Source: Paracoccus yeei ATCC BAA-599 (GTDB taxonomy: Bacteria > Pseudomonadota > Alphaproteobacteria > Rhodobacterales > Rhodobacteraceae). From it: a stretch of DNA of 64,000 nucleotides. The first letter of the stretch is position 1, and every line of letters begins with the position of its first letter. Location of the stretch: assembly GCF_000622145.1 (NCBI RefSeq), contig NZ_JHWH01000022.1, forward strand, positions 25,061 through 89,060, written 5' to 3'. The notes under the pieces are model-generated. The model worked only from the letters and a program-made list of their open reading frames with translations, did no database searches and was not told the origin of the DNA. Both the position numbers and the translations under genes were made by a program. Of this stretch, positions 16,768-25,010 are shown in pieces.

Positions 16768-17490
16768 TCAGCCGCGCAGTTCCGCCTGGTGTGCTTTTAC
16801 CAGATCGGCCATCGAGTTGAACTGGAAGTCATACTTGGGCATTTCGCCCGGGTTCATGGTGGCGCCGAAGCCCTTCTGGTCGTGGCGGCGATAGATCCAG
16901 CAATTCGCAAGGCCGTATGCGTTGGCCGGTCCGTGGTCGTGGAACATGCTTTCGGCGGTGTGCAGCACATCGGATTTCTGCAGGCCCAGAGAAGCCAGCT
17001 TTTCCAGCATGTAGTCGAAGTTGCGCGGGGCGGGCTTGTAGCTGCCCACGTCCTCGGCCGTATAGCTGCCGTCGAAATCGACGCCGAGCTTCCTGTTCGA
17101 GGCGGCGAAGCTGTCGTTGTCGGTGTTGGTCAGCACGATCAGCTTGTAGTGCTTTTTCAGGTATTGCAGCGCGCCTTCGCTGTCGGGGAAGGCCGGCCAT
17201 TTCTTGACCGACTCGCCGTATTCGACGCATTCCTCGCGGGTGAAGGGAACGCCCCATTCCTCGGCCAGGCGCTTGTAGACGATCTGCAGAAGCTCGCTGT
17301 ATTTCTTGGCGGGCGTGTATTTCTGCTGGCTGGATTCGTGGCGGGCATGCGCCTCCAGGATCTCGTCGCGCGACAGGTCGCGGTCGACGCGGGCGGTCAG
17401 GCCCTTCAGGCCTTCGACCATGCCGCTTTCCCAGTCGATCAGCGTGCCGTAGACGTCGAAGGTCAGGGCCTTGAAATCGGTCAGTTTCAT
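16768..17490 (-). CDS. HAD-superfamily hydrolase, type II haloacid-dehalogenase-like (HAD1)
   Basis: 240 residues. Motif I is LTFDVYGTLIDWESG (nucleophile Asp), motif II LIVLTNTDND, motif III Lys in GSYKPAPRNFDYM, and the distal acidic motif in ESMFHDHGPANAYG. Authentic L-2-haloacid dehalogenases carry SSNxWD at the last position; here it reads AESMFHD, lacking the catalytic Asn, so dehalogenation is doubtful. It shares SxFHD with the paralog at 23190-23906. It lies 10 bp after the aminotransferase and is surely cotranscribed. Substrate unknown; a phosphatase or other phosphoryl/ester hydrolase is possible. Confidence 0.88.
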   Translation of the reverse strand: MKLTDFKALTFDVYGTLIDWESGMVEGLKGLTARVDRDLSRDEILEAHARHESSQQKYTPAKKYSELLQIVYKRLAEEWGVPFTREECVEYGESVKKWPAFPDSEGALQYLKKHYKLIVLTNTDNDSFAASNRKLGVDFDGSYTAEDVGSYKPAPRNFDYMLEKLASLGLQKSDVLHTAESMFHDHGPANAYGLANCWIYRRHDQKGFGATMNPGEMPKYDFQFNSMADLVKAHQAELRG

Positions 17491-17499
17491 GAGGTTTCC

Positions 17500-18852
17500 T
17501 TACAGGTTGGTGACTTCGGCAAGGGTGGCGCCGACACGGGCGATCAGCAGGTCGATCTCGTCCTGCGAGATGCAGATCGGCGGGGCAAAGCCCAGGGTGC
17601 CGTCGTTGAAGGCGCGGAAGATGATGCCGTGGCGATAGCCGGCCTCGGCCAGGCGGGGGCCGATGCGGGCCTCGGCAGGGAATTTCGCCTTGGTCGCCTT
17701 GTCGCTGACCAGTTCGATCGCGCCCAGCAGGCCCTGGCTGCGGACATCCCCGACCAGCGGGTGATCCCGGAATTCGCGCAGCCGCTGGCCGAAATAGGCC
17801 CCGGCGCGGTGGGCGTTGTCGATCATGCCGCCGCGATAGAGCTTCAGCACCTCGAGCGCGACGGCGGCGCTGACCGGGTGGCCGGAATAGGTCAGCCCGT
17901 GGCCAAGCGCCGTGCCCTCGGGCGCCGCGTCGGCAATGACCTGATAGACGCGATCCGCCATCAGCACCGCGCCCATCGGCGCATAGCCCGAGGTCAGGCC
18001 CTTGGCGATGGTGATGAAATCCGGGGTCAGCCCCTCGTGTTCGCAGGCCAGCATCGGGCCGGTGCGGCCAAAGCCGGTGATGACCTCGTCGACGATGAAC
18101 AGGATGTCCAGTTCGCGGCAGGCCTCCTGCATGGCGCGGGCGAAGCCGGCAGGCGGCACGATCACGCCGCCCGAGCCCTGCACCGGCTCCATGATGAAGG
18201 CGGCGACGTTCTCGGCGCCCAGTTCGGCGACCTTGTCCCGAAGCGACTGCACGCAGGCCCGGATGATCGCATTGCCGTCGGGGCCGGCCGGGTGGCGATA
18301 GGGGTTGGGGGACGGGATATGGTGCTGCCAGGGGCCGGGCACGTCGAAGCCCGTGTGGAACAGCGGCAGCGCGGTCAGCCCCGAGCCGGTGGTGGACGAG
18401 CCGTGATAGCCCGATTCCAGGGCGATGAAATGCTTTTTCGTCTGGCGGCCGCGCGCGTTCCAGAAATAGCGCACCAGACGGATCACCGAATCGACCGCGT
18501 CCGAGCCGCCCAGCGTGAAGAACACATGGTCCACCCCTTCGGGCGCCAGTTCGGCCAGTTCGGCGGCCAGCCGGATCGCCGGTTCGCTGCCGAAATGGAA
18601 ATAGCCCGTGGCATAGGGCAGGCGCATCATCTGTTCGGCGGCCGCATCGACAATGCTTTTGTGCCCATAGCCCGCATTGACGCACCACAGCCCGGCGAAC
18701 CCGTCAAGCAGTTGCCGCCCCTCGCTGTCGGTCAGGTAGCAGCCCTTCGCGGATTGAAGGACGGTGACGCCTTTCCGCTCGTGCTCTCGCAGCGAAACAA
18801 CGGGGTGGATCAGATGGGCCCGGTCGAGGGCCTGGAGCGAATTGGCGAGCAT
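17500..18852 (-). CDS. Class III (omega) PLP-dependent aminotransferase
   Basis: 450 residues, starting MLANSLQALDRAHLIHPVVS at 18852 with AAGAAGG upstream. The fold-type I class III motifs are present: the substrate/PLP region DGFAGLWCVNAGYGHKSIVD, LGGSDAVDSVIRLVRYF, the acidic ILFIVDEVITGFGRTG, and the PLP lysine in ITIAKGLTSGYAPMGAVL. It resembles putrescine/beta-alanine/omega-amino acid:pyruvate transaminases. It should convert a primary amine or omega-amino acid to an aldehyde, which the succinate-semialdehyde dehydrogenase of the same island could oxidise. Cotranscribed with HAD1. Confidence 0.92.
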   Translation of the reverse strand: MLANSLQALDRAHLIHPVVSLREHERKGVTVLQSAKGCYLTDSEGRQLLDGFAGLWCVNAGYGHKSIVDAAAEQMMRLPYATGYFHFGSEPAIRLAAELAELAPEGVDHVFFTLGGSDAVDSVIRLVRYFWNARGRQTKKHFIALESGYHGSSTTGSGLTALPLFHTGFDVPGPWQHHIPSPNPYRHPAGPDGNAIIRACVQSLRDKVAELGAENVAAFIMEPVQGSGGVIVPPAGFARAMQEACRELDILFIVDEVITGFGRTGPMLACEHEGLTPDFITIAKGLTSGYAPMGAVLMADRVYQVIADAAPEGTALGHGLTYSGHPVSAAVALEVLKLYRGGMIDNAHRAGAYFGQRLREFRDHPLVGDVRSQGLLGAIELVSDKATKAKFPAEARIGPRLAEAGYRHGIIFRAFNDGTLGFAPPICISQDEIDLLIARVGATLAEVTNL

Positions 18853-18975
18853 CGGATGTCCCTTCTTGCGCTGCGGATGTCCCGAGAAATAGCGGGGCGT
18901 CGGGGATGTTTTTCCCTTAATCGCCCCAAGTCCCGACATCGCATGACAATTACGCCCGCAATGCGGCAGGAAATG

Positions 18976-19953
18976 TCAGGGCAGCCGTGGACTTGCGCCC
19001 TGCGGGACCGACTCGCCGGAACGGGTGGGCGCCGCCCTGCCCTGCGCTGAACCGTCCCGCGCCGCCTGGACCTGAGCGCAGGTGCGTTTCCAGAGTTCCA
19101 GATAGGCGTCGCGGGTCATGTAGGCGGCGTGCGCGGTCAGGGTCACGTCGTCGCGGGCCAGCAGCGGGTCGTCGGGGGCCACCGGCTCGGCGTCGAACAC
19201 GTCGGTCGCCAGATGGCCGACCTGGCCGCTGTCCAGGGCGGCGGTCAGCGCGGCGGGGTCGATCAGCTGCGACCGGGCGGTGTTGACCAGCAGAAAGCCC
19301 GGCGCAGGCAGGGCCAGCCGGGCCGCGTCCAGAAAGCCGCGCGTCGCCTGGTTCAGGGCCAGGTGCAGGGACACGACATCGGCGCCGCGCAGCGCCTCCT
19401 CCGGGTCCGGGCAATAATGCGGATGGTCCAGCGCGCTGCGGTTCCAGCCCGCGACCGTCATGCCGAAGGCGGCGCAGCGTTCGGCGAAGGCCCGCCCGAT
19501 GCCGCCCAGACCCAGCACCGCCACCTTGCGGCCCGCCAGCTGCAGCCCGCCGCGCGGCTGCCAGAGGCCGGCGCGGATCTCGCGGTCCATCCGCGCGATG
19601 CGGCGCGCGCCCGCCATCATCAGGGCGAAGGCATGTTCCGCCACCGCGACCGAGCCGTAGCCCGGCGTGGTCAGCACCGCGACCCCGTGCCGGGCGGCCA
19701 GCGCGGCATCGACATAGGTCCCGGCCCCGGTGCCCATGAAGACGATGGCCCGCAGGCCCGGCGCCCGGGCAAAGACCGCATCCGGGATCACCGTATGTTC
19801 GACCATCAGCACCTGGGCGTCCTGCGCCATGGCCAGGATCGCGGCCGCGTCCGGGTCGCCGCGATGGATGCGCACGCCCGGCGGGACAGGGGCCGCGCCC
19901 GCGTCGAACAGCGCGGCCAGTTCCGGGGTGCAGTCGATGAACCAGGCCTTCAT
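18976..19953 (-). CDS. NAD-dependent D-2-hydroxyacid dehydrogenase
   Basis: 325 residues of the phosphoglycerate/formate dehydrogenase superfamily. Rossmann motif VAVLGLGGIGRAFAERCAAF, then the catalytic triad: Arg in VNTARSQLID, Glu in VFDAEPVAPDDP, and His in LTAHAAYMTRDAY. It interconverts 2-ketoacids and D-2-hydroxyacids. It is divergent from the FAD oxidoreductase at 20127 and 123 bp upstream of the aminotransferase, with a TGACAATT half-site between them. The final 25 residues are Ala/Pro/Arg-rich and probably disordered. Confidence 0.9.
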   Translation of the reverse strand: MKAWFIDCTPELAALFDAGAAPVPPGVRIHRGDPDAAAILAMAQDAQVLMVEHTVIPDAVFARAPGLRAIVFMGTGAGTYVDAALAARHGVAVLTTPGYGSVAVAEHAFALMMAGARRIARMDREIRAGLWQPRGGLQLAGRKVAVLGLGGIGRAFAERCAAFGMTVAGWNRSALDHPHYCPDPEEALRGADVVSLHLALNQATRGFLDAARLALPAPGFLLVNTARSQLIDPAALTAALDSGQVGHLATDVFDAEPVAPDDPLLARDDVTLTAHAAYMTRDAYLELWKRTCAQVQAARDGSAQGRAAPTRSGESVPQGASPRLP

Positions 19954-20126
19954 GCGTGATCTCCCCGCGCGTTTTCCCTTGTCCGTCCAGACTAGGCCAG
20001 TCCTGCGACAGATTCCGTCGACCTGATCCCCGCGCGCGACAGCATGCGTCGCAAGTGCGGGAATGTTTGCTACAAAAACCCGCCGCCTTCGGCGTAAACC
20101 GGGCTGGCAACGGACAGGGGAACGAC

Positions 20127-21311
20127 ATGCCCAATACTGCGGATTTCATCGTGATCGGCGGCGGGATCGCCGGCGCTTCGGTGGCCTATGAGCTGCTGCC
20201 GCATGGCAGCGTGATCGTGCTGGAGCAGGAAAGCGCGCTCGGCTATCACTCGACCGGCCGTTCCGCCGCCGTCATGTCCGAGAACTACGGCCCCCGGCTG
20301 TGGAGCCGCCTGGTCAGCGCCACCCGCGGCTTTCTGGAAAACCCGCCCGAAGGCTTTGCCACCGCGCCGCTGGTCACCGACCGGGGCGCGCTGTTCCTGG
20401 CCCAGGCGCATGAGACGGAGCAGCTTCAGGCGCAATACGACGACCTGATCGCGCGCGGCGCCAGGGTCGAGCTGGTCGCGGCCGCCGATGCGCTGCGCTG
20501 GTGCGAGGTGCTGCGGGCCGAGAAATACGCCACCGCCATGTACGAGCCCGACTGCAAGGACGTGGACACGAACGAGCTGATGATGGGCTATCAGCGCGGC
20601 ATCCGCGCGGCGGGCGGCGCGGTCGTGACCGGCGCGCGGGTGACCGCGATCCGCCGCGACGCGGGGGGCTGGCAGGTCGAGACGACCGCCGGCGCCTTCC
20701 AGGGCGGCGTGGTGGTGAACGCCGCCGGCGGCTGGGTGCAGCAGGTGGCCGAGATGGCGGGCCTGGGCTATCGCAACGTGGTGCCGTTCCGCCGCACCGC
20801 CGTCACCTTCGACGCGCCGGCGGGCAGCAACCTGCACCATTGGCCGATGACCTTCGACGTGGCCGAGACCTTCTATTTCAAGCCCGAGGCGGGCAAGGTC
20901 ATGGTCTCGCCCGTGGACATGGCCCGGTCCGAGCCCTGCGACGCCCAGGCCGACGAGATGGAGGTCGCCATCGCCATCGACCGGATCGAGACCTTCACCA
21001 CCATGACCGTGCCGCGCCTTTCGCACAAATGGGGCGGCCTGCGCACCTTCGCCCCCGACCACGAGCCGGTGATCGGCCCCGATCCGCAGGACGCGGGCTT
21101 CGTCTGGCTGGCCGGCCAGGGCGGCAACGGGGTCATGGCCAGCGCCGCCGCGGCGCGGCTTGCGGCCGCGCTGGCGGTGGGCGCCGGCATCCCCGCCGAC
21201 ATCGCCGCCCTGGGGATCACCGAAGACGCGATCTCGCCCGGCCGCGACTGCGTGCTGGCCAAAGACGACGTGCACGTCGGATCGGCCGAAGCAATCTACG
21301 GCGCAGAGTGA
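20127..21311 (+). CDS. FAD-dependent amino acid/amine oxidoreductase (DAO family)
   Basis: 394 residues. ADP-binding motif DFIVIGGGIAGASVAYELLP, then LEQESALGYHSTGRSAAVMS, typical of DAO-fold dehydrogenases that oxidise D-amino acids, glycine derivatives or amines. The C-terminal FAD loop is GFVWLAGQGGNGVMASAAAA. The long upstream in-frame extension lacks a ribosome site, whereas ATG at 20127 follows AGGGGA. Divergent from the hydroxyacid dehydrogenase. A strong intrinsic terminator follows 50 bp downstream. Substrate unknown; the product would feed the ketoacid dehydrogenase next door. Confidence 0.9.
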   Translation: MPNTADFIVIGGGIAGASVAYELLPHGSVIVLEQESALGYHSTGRSAAVMSENYGPRLWSRLVSATRGFLENPPEGFATAPLVTDRGALFLAQAHETEQLQAQYDDLIARGARVELVAAADALRWCEVLRAEKYATAMYEPDCKDVDTNELMMGYQRGIRAAGGAVVTGARVTAIRRDAGGWQVETTAGAFQGGVVVNAAGGWVQQVAEMAGLGYRNVVPFRRTAVTFDAPAGSNLHHWPMTFDVAETFYFKPEAGKVMVSPVDMARSEPCDAQADEMEVAIAIDRIETFTTMTVPRLSHKWGGLRTFAPDHEPVIGPDPQDAGFVWLAGQGGNGVMASAAAARLAAALAVGAGIPADIAALGITEDAISPGRDCVLAKDDVHVGSAEAIYGAE

Positions 21312-21362
21312 AGCAGCGCAGGGGGTTCGTCCCCGGCGGTGTCTTCCGTCTGCAACAAGAAA

Positions 21363-21390
21363 GGCGGCGCTTGCGGCGCCGCCCTTTTTT
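21363..21390 (+). terminator. Intrinsic terminator of the DAO gene
   Basis: Stem GGCGGCGC / GCGCCGCC with a 5-nt loop followed by C and a run of six T. It separates the plus-strand DAO gene from the convergent minus-strand oxidoreductase ending at 21421. Confidence 0.9.
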
Positions 21391-21420
21391 GCTGTGCGGA
21401 TTTCTGCTGTGCGGCGCGGC

Positions 21421-22725
21421 CTACCGGCCGATCGCGTCCAGGAACTGATACCATCCGGCGACCATGCGCACGGCGGGTTCGCGGACCCCGTACATCGGCA
21501 CCTGCTTCAGCGGGGTCGCGGTAATCAGGCCCAGGTCCGGCTTTTCCCCGGCAACCACCGCCGCCACGTATTTCCCGATGGCCGAGGACATGGCGACGCC
21601 GGTGCCGTTGTAGCCCATGGCGTAGACCGTCTTGTCGTCCAGCCGGCCCAGATGCGGGATGCTGTCCAGCGTCAGCGCCACCAGCCCCGACCAGCGATGC
21701 GTGATCCGCTTGCCCTCAAGCTGCGGGAACTGCCGGAACATCGCGCGGCGCAGCGCCTCGAAGGCGGATTCCGAATCCTCCTTGCCGAAGGCGCCGCGGC
21801 CGCCATACATCAGCCGGTTGTCGACCTTGCGGAACCAGCGCATCATGCGGCGCGTCTCGGCATAGCTGCGGCCTTCGGTGAACAGGCTGTCGGCCACCGA
21901 CTGCTCCAGCGGCTCGCTGACGATCATGGCCGACCGGAACGGCACGATGGCCTTGCGCACGCCCCCGGTCGCCGGGGTCAGTTCGTTATAGCCGTCGGTG
22001 CCGATGACCATCTGGCCCGCGTTGATGGTGCGTTTCGGCGTTTCCAGGATCACGCGGCCGCCCGACTGATGCGTCTTGAGCACCGGCGAGTTCTGATAGA
22101 TCGAGACCCCGTCCCGCATCACCCCGTTCGCCATGCCGAAGACCAGGTTCAGCGGGTGCAGCGTGCCCCCGAACGAGGTCAGCATGCCGCCCACGAAATC
22201 GCGCGAGCTGGTTTCGGCATGGACCTCCTCGGCACTGACCAGCCGGTTGGTGGTGTCGCCCAGGTTGATGCGCATCCACTCGATCTCTTTTTCGATCTTG
22301 CGCATGTAGCTGTGCGTATGCGCGCACAAGAGCCAGCCGCCCTGGCGGTAATCGGCGGCCTCGATGCCGTAATCCTCGACCAGTTCGTTCAGATGCTCGA
22401 CCGTCTCGCGGCCCAGGGCGTGCATCCGGCGCGCGGCCTCCAGCCCGTGGATGCGGGCGATCTCGGGATAGGTGATGCGGTATTTGGCGGAAACGACGCC
22501 GCCGTTGCGGCCGCTGCATCCCCAGCCGATGGCGTTGGCCTCCAGGATGGCGCAGGACAGCCCGCGTTTCGCCAGGTAGCGGGCGGTGGAGAGGCCCGTG
22601 AAGCCGCCGCCGATGATGGCGACATCGTACTGCCTGGACCCGCGCAGTTCGGGCGCCTGGGGCCGGTTGACGGCCGTGGCCTGCCAGAACGAGCGGACAT
22701 CGGCAATCGGCAGGGATTGGGACAT
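21421..22725 (-). CDS. FAD-dependent oxidoreductase, PuuB/OrdL-like
   Basis: 434 residues beginning MSQSLPIADVRSFWQATAVN. The FAD motif is YDVAIIGGGFTGLSTARYLA, followed by LEANAIGWGCSGRNGGVVSA, the signature of gamma-glutamylputrescine oxidase-like enzymes. The C-terminal loop is VYAMGYNGTGVAMSSAIGKY. These enzymes oxidise secondary or acylated amines, releasing an aldehyde or imine and H2O2 or reduced carrier. It is third in the HAD2-cupin-oxidase transcript. A GC-rich hairpin lies between it and the cupin gene. Confidence 0.92.
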   Translation of the reverse strand: MSQSLPIADVRSFWQATAVNRPQAPELRGSRQYDVAIIGGGFTGLSTARYLAKRGLSCAILEANAIGWGCSGRNGGVVSAKYRITYPEIARIHGLEAARRMHALGRETVEHLNELVEDYGIEAADYRQGGWLLCAHTHSYMRKIEKEIEWMRINLGDTTNRLVSAEEVHAETSSRDFVGGMLTSFGGTLHPLNLVFGMANGVMRDGVSIYQNSPVLKTHQSGGRVILETPKRTINAGQMVIGTDGYNELTPATGGVRKAIVPFRSAMIVSEPLEQSVADSLFTEGRSYAETRRMMRWFRKVDNRLMYGGRGAFGKEDSESAFEALRRAMFRQFPQLEGKRITHRWSGLVALTLDSIPHLGRLDDKTVYAMGYNGTGVAMSSAIGKYVAAVVAGEKPDLGLITATPLKQVPMYGVREPAVRMVAGWYQFLDAIGR

Positions 22726-22760
22726 GATCTGTCTTTCGTTTCCAGGGTTGAAATGACCGG

Positions 22761-22791
22761 CGCGGGCAAAGGGCAGATGCCCCTGCCCGCG
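22761..22791. other. Intercistronic hairpin between cupin and oxidase genes
   Basis: CGCGGGCA (22761-22768) pairs with TGCCCGCG (22784-22791), with further inner pairing. It has no U-run, so it is more likely an mRNA processing or stability element in the HAD2-cupin-oxidase transcript than a terminator. Confidence 0.45.
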
Positions 22792-22823
22792 CGGCTGGAC
22801 TTGTCCGGGTCGGACCCAAGGCC

Positions 22824-23177
22824 CTAGGACACGATGACCCACAGCTTGCGCACCGTCTCGATGGTGCGCCAGGTGCCGACGAAGCCGGGGCGCATGATGA
22901 AGGTGTCGCCCGCCGTCAGGCGCCGCGTCTCGCCGCCGTCCTCGGTCAGTTCGACCACGCCCGACAGGACGTGGCAGAACTCCCAGGTCTCGCCCTTGAT
23001 CGAGCGGGTGGCGCCGGGGCTCGCTTCCCAGACGCCGCTGCGGATGCGGCCGCCGTCGACCACGTCCTGTTCCCAGGTCTTGTAGCGGGGATCGCCCTCG
23101 ACCAACCGGTCGGGCGCGGCTTGCGACAGTTCGGGCGTGCCGAGGTTTTCCAGGTCGAACACGATCATCTGCGACAT
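22824..23177 (-). CDS. Cupin-domain protein
   Basis: 117 residues, a single cupin barrel. Segments include SPGATRSIKGETWEFCHVLS, GVVELTEDGGETRRLTAGDT and FIMRPGFVGTWRTIETVRKL. The usual metal-binding HxH of motif 1 is replaced (around GETWEFCHV only one His remains), so metal-dependent catalysis is uncertain. Small cupins of this DUF861-like type accompany amine/ureide catabolic oxidoreductases. It lies 12 bp after HAD2 and is in the same transcript. Confidence 0.88.
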   Translation of the reverse strand: MSQMIVFDLENLGTPELSQAAPDRLVEGDPRYKTWEQDVVDGGRIRSGVWEASPGATRSIKGETWEFCHVLSGVVELTEDGGETRRLTAGDTFIMRPGFVGTWRTIETVRKLWVIVS

Positions 23178-23189
23178 GGCGAGGGCCTC

Positions 23190-23906
23190 TTACTTGCCGG
23201 CTTCGACGGCTTCGACCAGTTCGGCGATCGAGGCGAAGTGATAGTCCGGCACCGCCGCGTCAGCGACCGCGGGCGAGCCGCCATAGCCTTCCAGACCCTT
23301 GCGCCGCTCGATCCAGGCGACCTGGATGCCCAGTTTCTTGGCCACGCGGATGTCGTGGAACTGGCTTTGCGCGACGTGTAGATAGTCCTTCAGGCGGAAG
23401 CCCAGGTGGCTGTTGCGGCCGCGGACATAGGAGAACACCTGCGGATCGGGCTTGCAGACCTCGACATCCTCGGCCGTCACCTTGTCGTCGAAGGGGTGAT
23501 CCAGCGTGGCCGAGAACTGCTCATAGGCCCAGTTGTCGGCATTGGTCAGCGCGACCAGGCGGAAGCGCTTGCGCAGCGCCTTCATGCCCTCGACCGCATC
23601 CGGGAAGGCCGGCCAGTCGGTCATCGACCGGCGCAGGCCGTCCAGGTGGTCGTCGTCGATCGGCAGGCCGTATTTGGTGGCGATGGTGCGATAGACCTCG
23701 GGCAGCATCCAGGTGAAGGGGATGCCGGGGGTCAGGTGGTGCTGTTCGTCCTCGGCATCAGCGAATTCGGTCAGGATCCTGGCGTCCTCGATCTCGACGC
23801 CGGCCTTGTCGAAGATCGGGCGGAAGAAGTTGATGACGCCGGCTTCGAAGTCGACAAGCGTGCCGACGACGTCGAAGGTCAGGATTTTGCGGTCGGTCAG
23901 GGCCAT
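23190..23906 (-). CDS. HAD-superfamily hydrolase, type II haloacid-dehalogenase-like (HAD2)
   Basis: 238 residues starting MALTDRKILTFDVVGTLVDF, with motif I Asp in LTFDVVGTLVDFEAG, motif II LVALTNADNW, Lys in VEVCKPDPQVFSYV and the distal motif AQSQFHDIRVAKKLGIQVAW. Like HAD1, it lacks the SSNxWD signature of true haloacid dehalogenases and has SQFHD instead. First gene of the HAD2-cupin-FAD oxidase operon. The 37-bp shared operator lies 66-102 bp upstream, in the region divergent from the LysR gene. Confidence 0.88.
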   Translation of the reverse strand: MALTDRKILTFDVVGTLVDFEAGVINFFRPIFDKAGVEIEDARILTEFADAEDEQHHLTPGIPFTWMLPEVYRTIATKYGLPIDDDHLDGLRRSMTDWPAFPDAVEGMKALRKRFRLVALTNADNWAYEQFSATLDHPFDDKVTAEDVEVCKPDPQVFSYVRGRNSHLGFRLKDYLHVAQSQFHDIRVAKKLGIQVAWIERRKGLEGYGGSPAVADAAVPDYHFASIAELVEAVEAGK

Positions 23907-23971
23907 GGTGTCTCTCCCCCTAGGGCAACTGGATGGCGTCGGTTTAGCCCGGATCGCCCGATCTCCGAACT

Positions 23972-24008
23972 GACATGATTTCATCGACCGCATGACAATT
24001 TGGCATGG
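23972..24008. promoter_or_regulatory. Shared operator between HAD2 operon and LysR gene
   Basis: GACATGATTTCATCG, then CATGACA-ATT-TGGCATG at the same spacing as at 15775-15811 (28 of 37 positions identical). The core TGACAATTTGGCA has the T-N11-A form bound by LysR-type regulators. It lies in the divergent promoter region of HAD2 (minus) and the LysR gene (plus), a typical site for LysR control. Confidence 0.7.
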
Positions 24009-24103
24009 CACTTTGCACGGCAGGCGGGTTATATGCGGCCGTCCCGACATGACGAAGGTGCCGAGCGTCCCGGCGACCACGCATTCCTGTCACAGGAGGC
24101 CGA

Positions 24104-24967
24104 ATGATGCGGTTGGACATCGAATCCCTGCGCGCCTTCAAGGCGGTGCTGGACCATGGCGGCGTGACCCGCGCGGCCAAGGCGCTGAACCTGACGCAGT
24201 CGGCGGTCAGCCACAAGATCACCCGGCTGGAAAGCCGGCTTGGCCGACCGATCCTGATGAAGGGCGAACACGGCATGGTGCCGACCTCGGACGGCCAGGG
24301 GCTGCTGCATTACGCCGAACGCCTGATCTCGCTGCATGACGAGGCGGCGGCGCATTTCCAGTCTTCGGACCTGACCGGGCAGATCCGGCTGGGCGCGACC
24401 GAGGACGCCACCAGCGCGGAACTGGCCAAGGTGCTGGGCCGGTTCGGCCGCGTGCATCCCAACGTCTCGTTGTATGCGCGGGTGGCGCAAAGCCTGATGC
24501 TGAACTTCTGGCTGAGCACGGGCGAGATCGACATGGCGATCCTGCAGACCTTCACCAAGGACATGGAGCCGGACGACATCGAGCTGTGGCGCGAGGACCT
24601 GATCTGGGTGCGCAGCGTCGATCACCCGCCGCAGCTGGGAGAAATCATTCCCTTCGTGTCCTTCGACAGCAATTCCTTCTACAAGCTGGCGGCGATGCGG
24701 CACCTGTCGGCGGTCGGGCGCACGTTGCGGGTGGTGCTGGAATGTCCGGGCAAGGAGGGCGTGCGCGCCGGCATCAAAAGCGGCTTCGGCATCGGCCTGC
24801 TGGGGCGCAGCAACCTTGAGGAGGGGCTGACCGAACTGCATTCCGACCTGCCGGCGATGCCCTCGGTCTCGCATGTGCTGCGCAGTCGGGCGGCGCTGCC
24901 CTCGCGGCTGGAACGCAATTTCGCCGATGCCGTGCTTCTGGAAATGAAGCAGGACATCGGCAATTAG
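24104..24967 (+). CDS. LysR family transcriptional regulator
   Basis: 287 residues. The N-terminal winged HTH is IESLRAFKAVLDHGGVTRAA and LNLTQSAVSHKITRLESRLG. The effector-binding domain follows from about residue 90 (GQIRLGATEDATSAELAKVL). Divergent from the HAD2-cupin-oxidase operon with a T-N11-A palindrome between them, so this regulator is the best candidate to bind the shared operator. An ATG at 24104 and another at 24107 are both possible starts. It ends 9 bp before a convergent terminator. Confidence 0.93.
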   Translation: MMRLDIESLRAFKAVLDHGGVTRAAKALNLTQSAVSHKITRLESRLGRPILMKGEHGMVPTSDGQGLLHYAERLISLHDEAAAHFQSSDLTGQIRLGATEDATSAELAKVLGRFGRVHPNVSLYARVAQSLMLNFWLSTGEIDMAILQTFTKDMEPDDIELWREDLIWVRSVDHPPQLGEIIPFVSFDSNSFYKLAAMRHLSAVGRTLRVVLECPGKEGVRAGIKSGFGIGLLGRSNLEEGLTELHSDLPAMPSVSHVLRSRAALPSRLERNFADAVLLEMKQDIGN

Positions 24968-24976
24968 GATGGTTCG

Positions 24977-25010
24977 GCCGCGCCATGATGGCGCGGCGCG
25001 GCCGGTTTTT
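24977..25010 (+). terminator. Intrinsic terminator after the LysR gene
   Basis: Stem GCCGCGCC / GGCGCGGC with a 5-nt loop, then a GC-rich spacer and five T at 25006-25010. The T-run touches the stop codon of the convergent MFS gene. Confidence 0.8.

Noticed and set aside
16768..17490. L-2-haloacid dehalogenase as the function of HAD1 (and HAD2)
   Set aside because: The catalytic Ser/Asn signature SSNxWD is replaced by SxFHD in both; only the general HAD fold is supported.
18976..20149. Alternative long minus-strand frame overlapping the D-2-hydroxyacid dehydrogenase
   Set aside because: Arg/Gly/Pro-rich out-of-phase translation; the chosen frame carries the Rossmann motif and the Arg-Glu-His triad.
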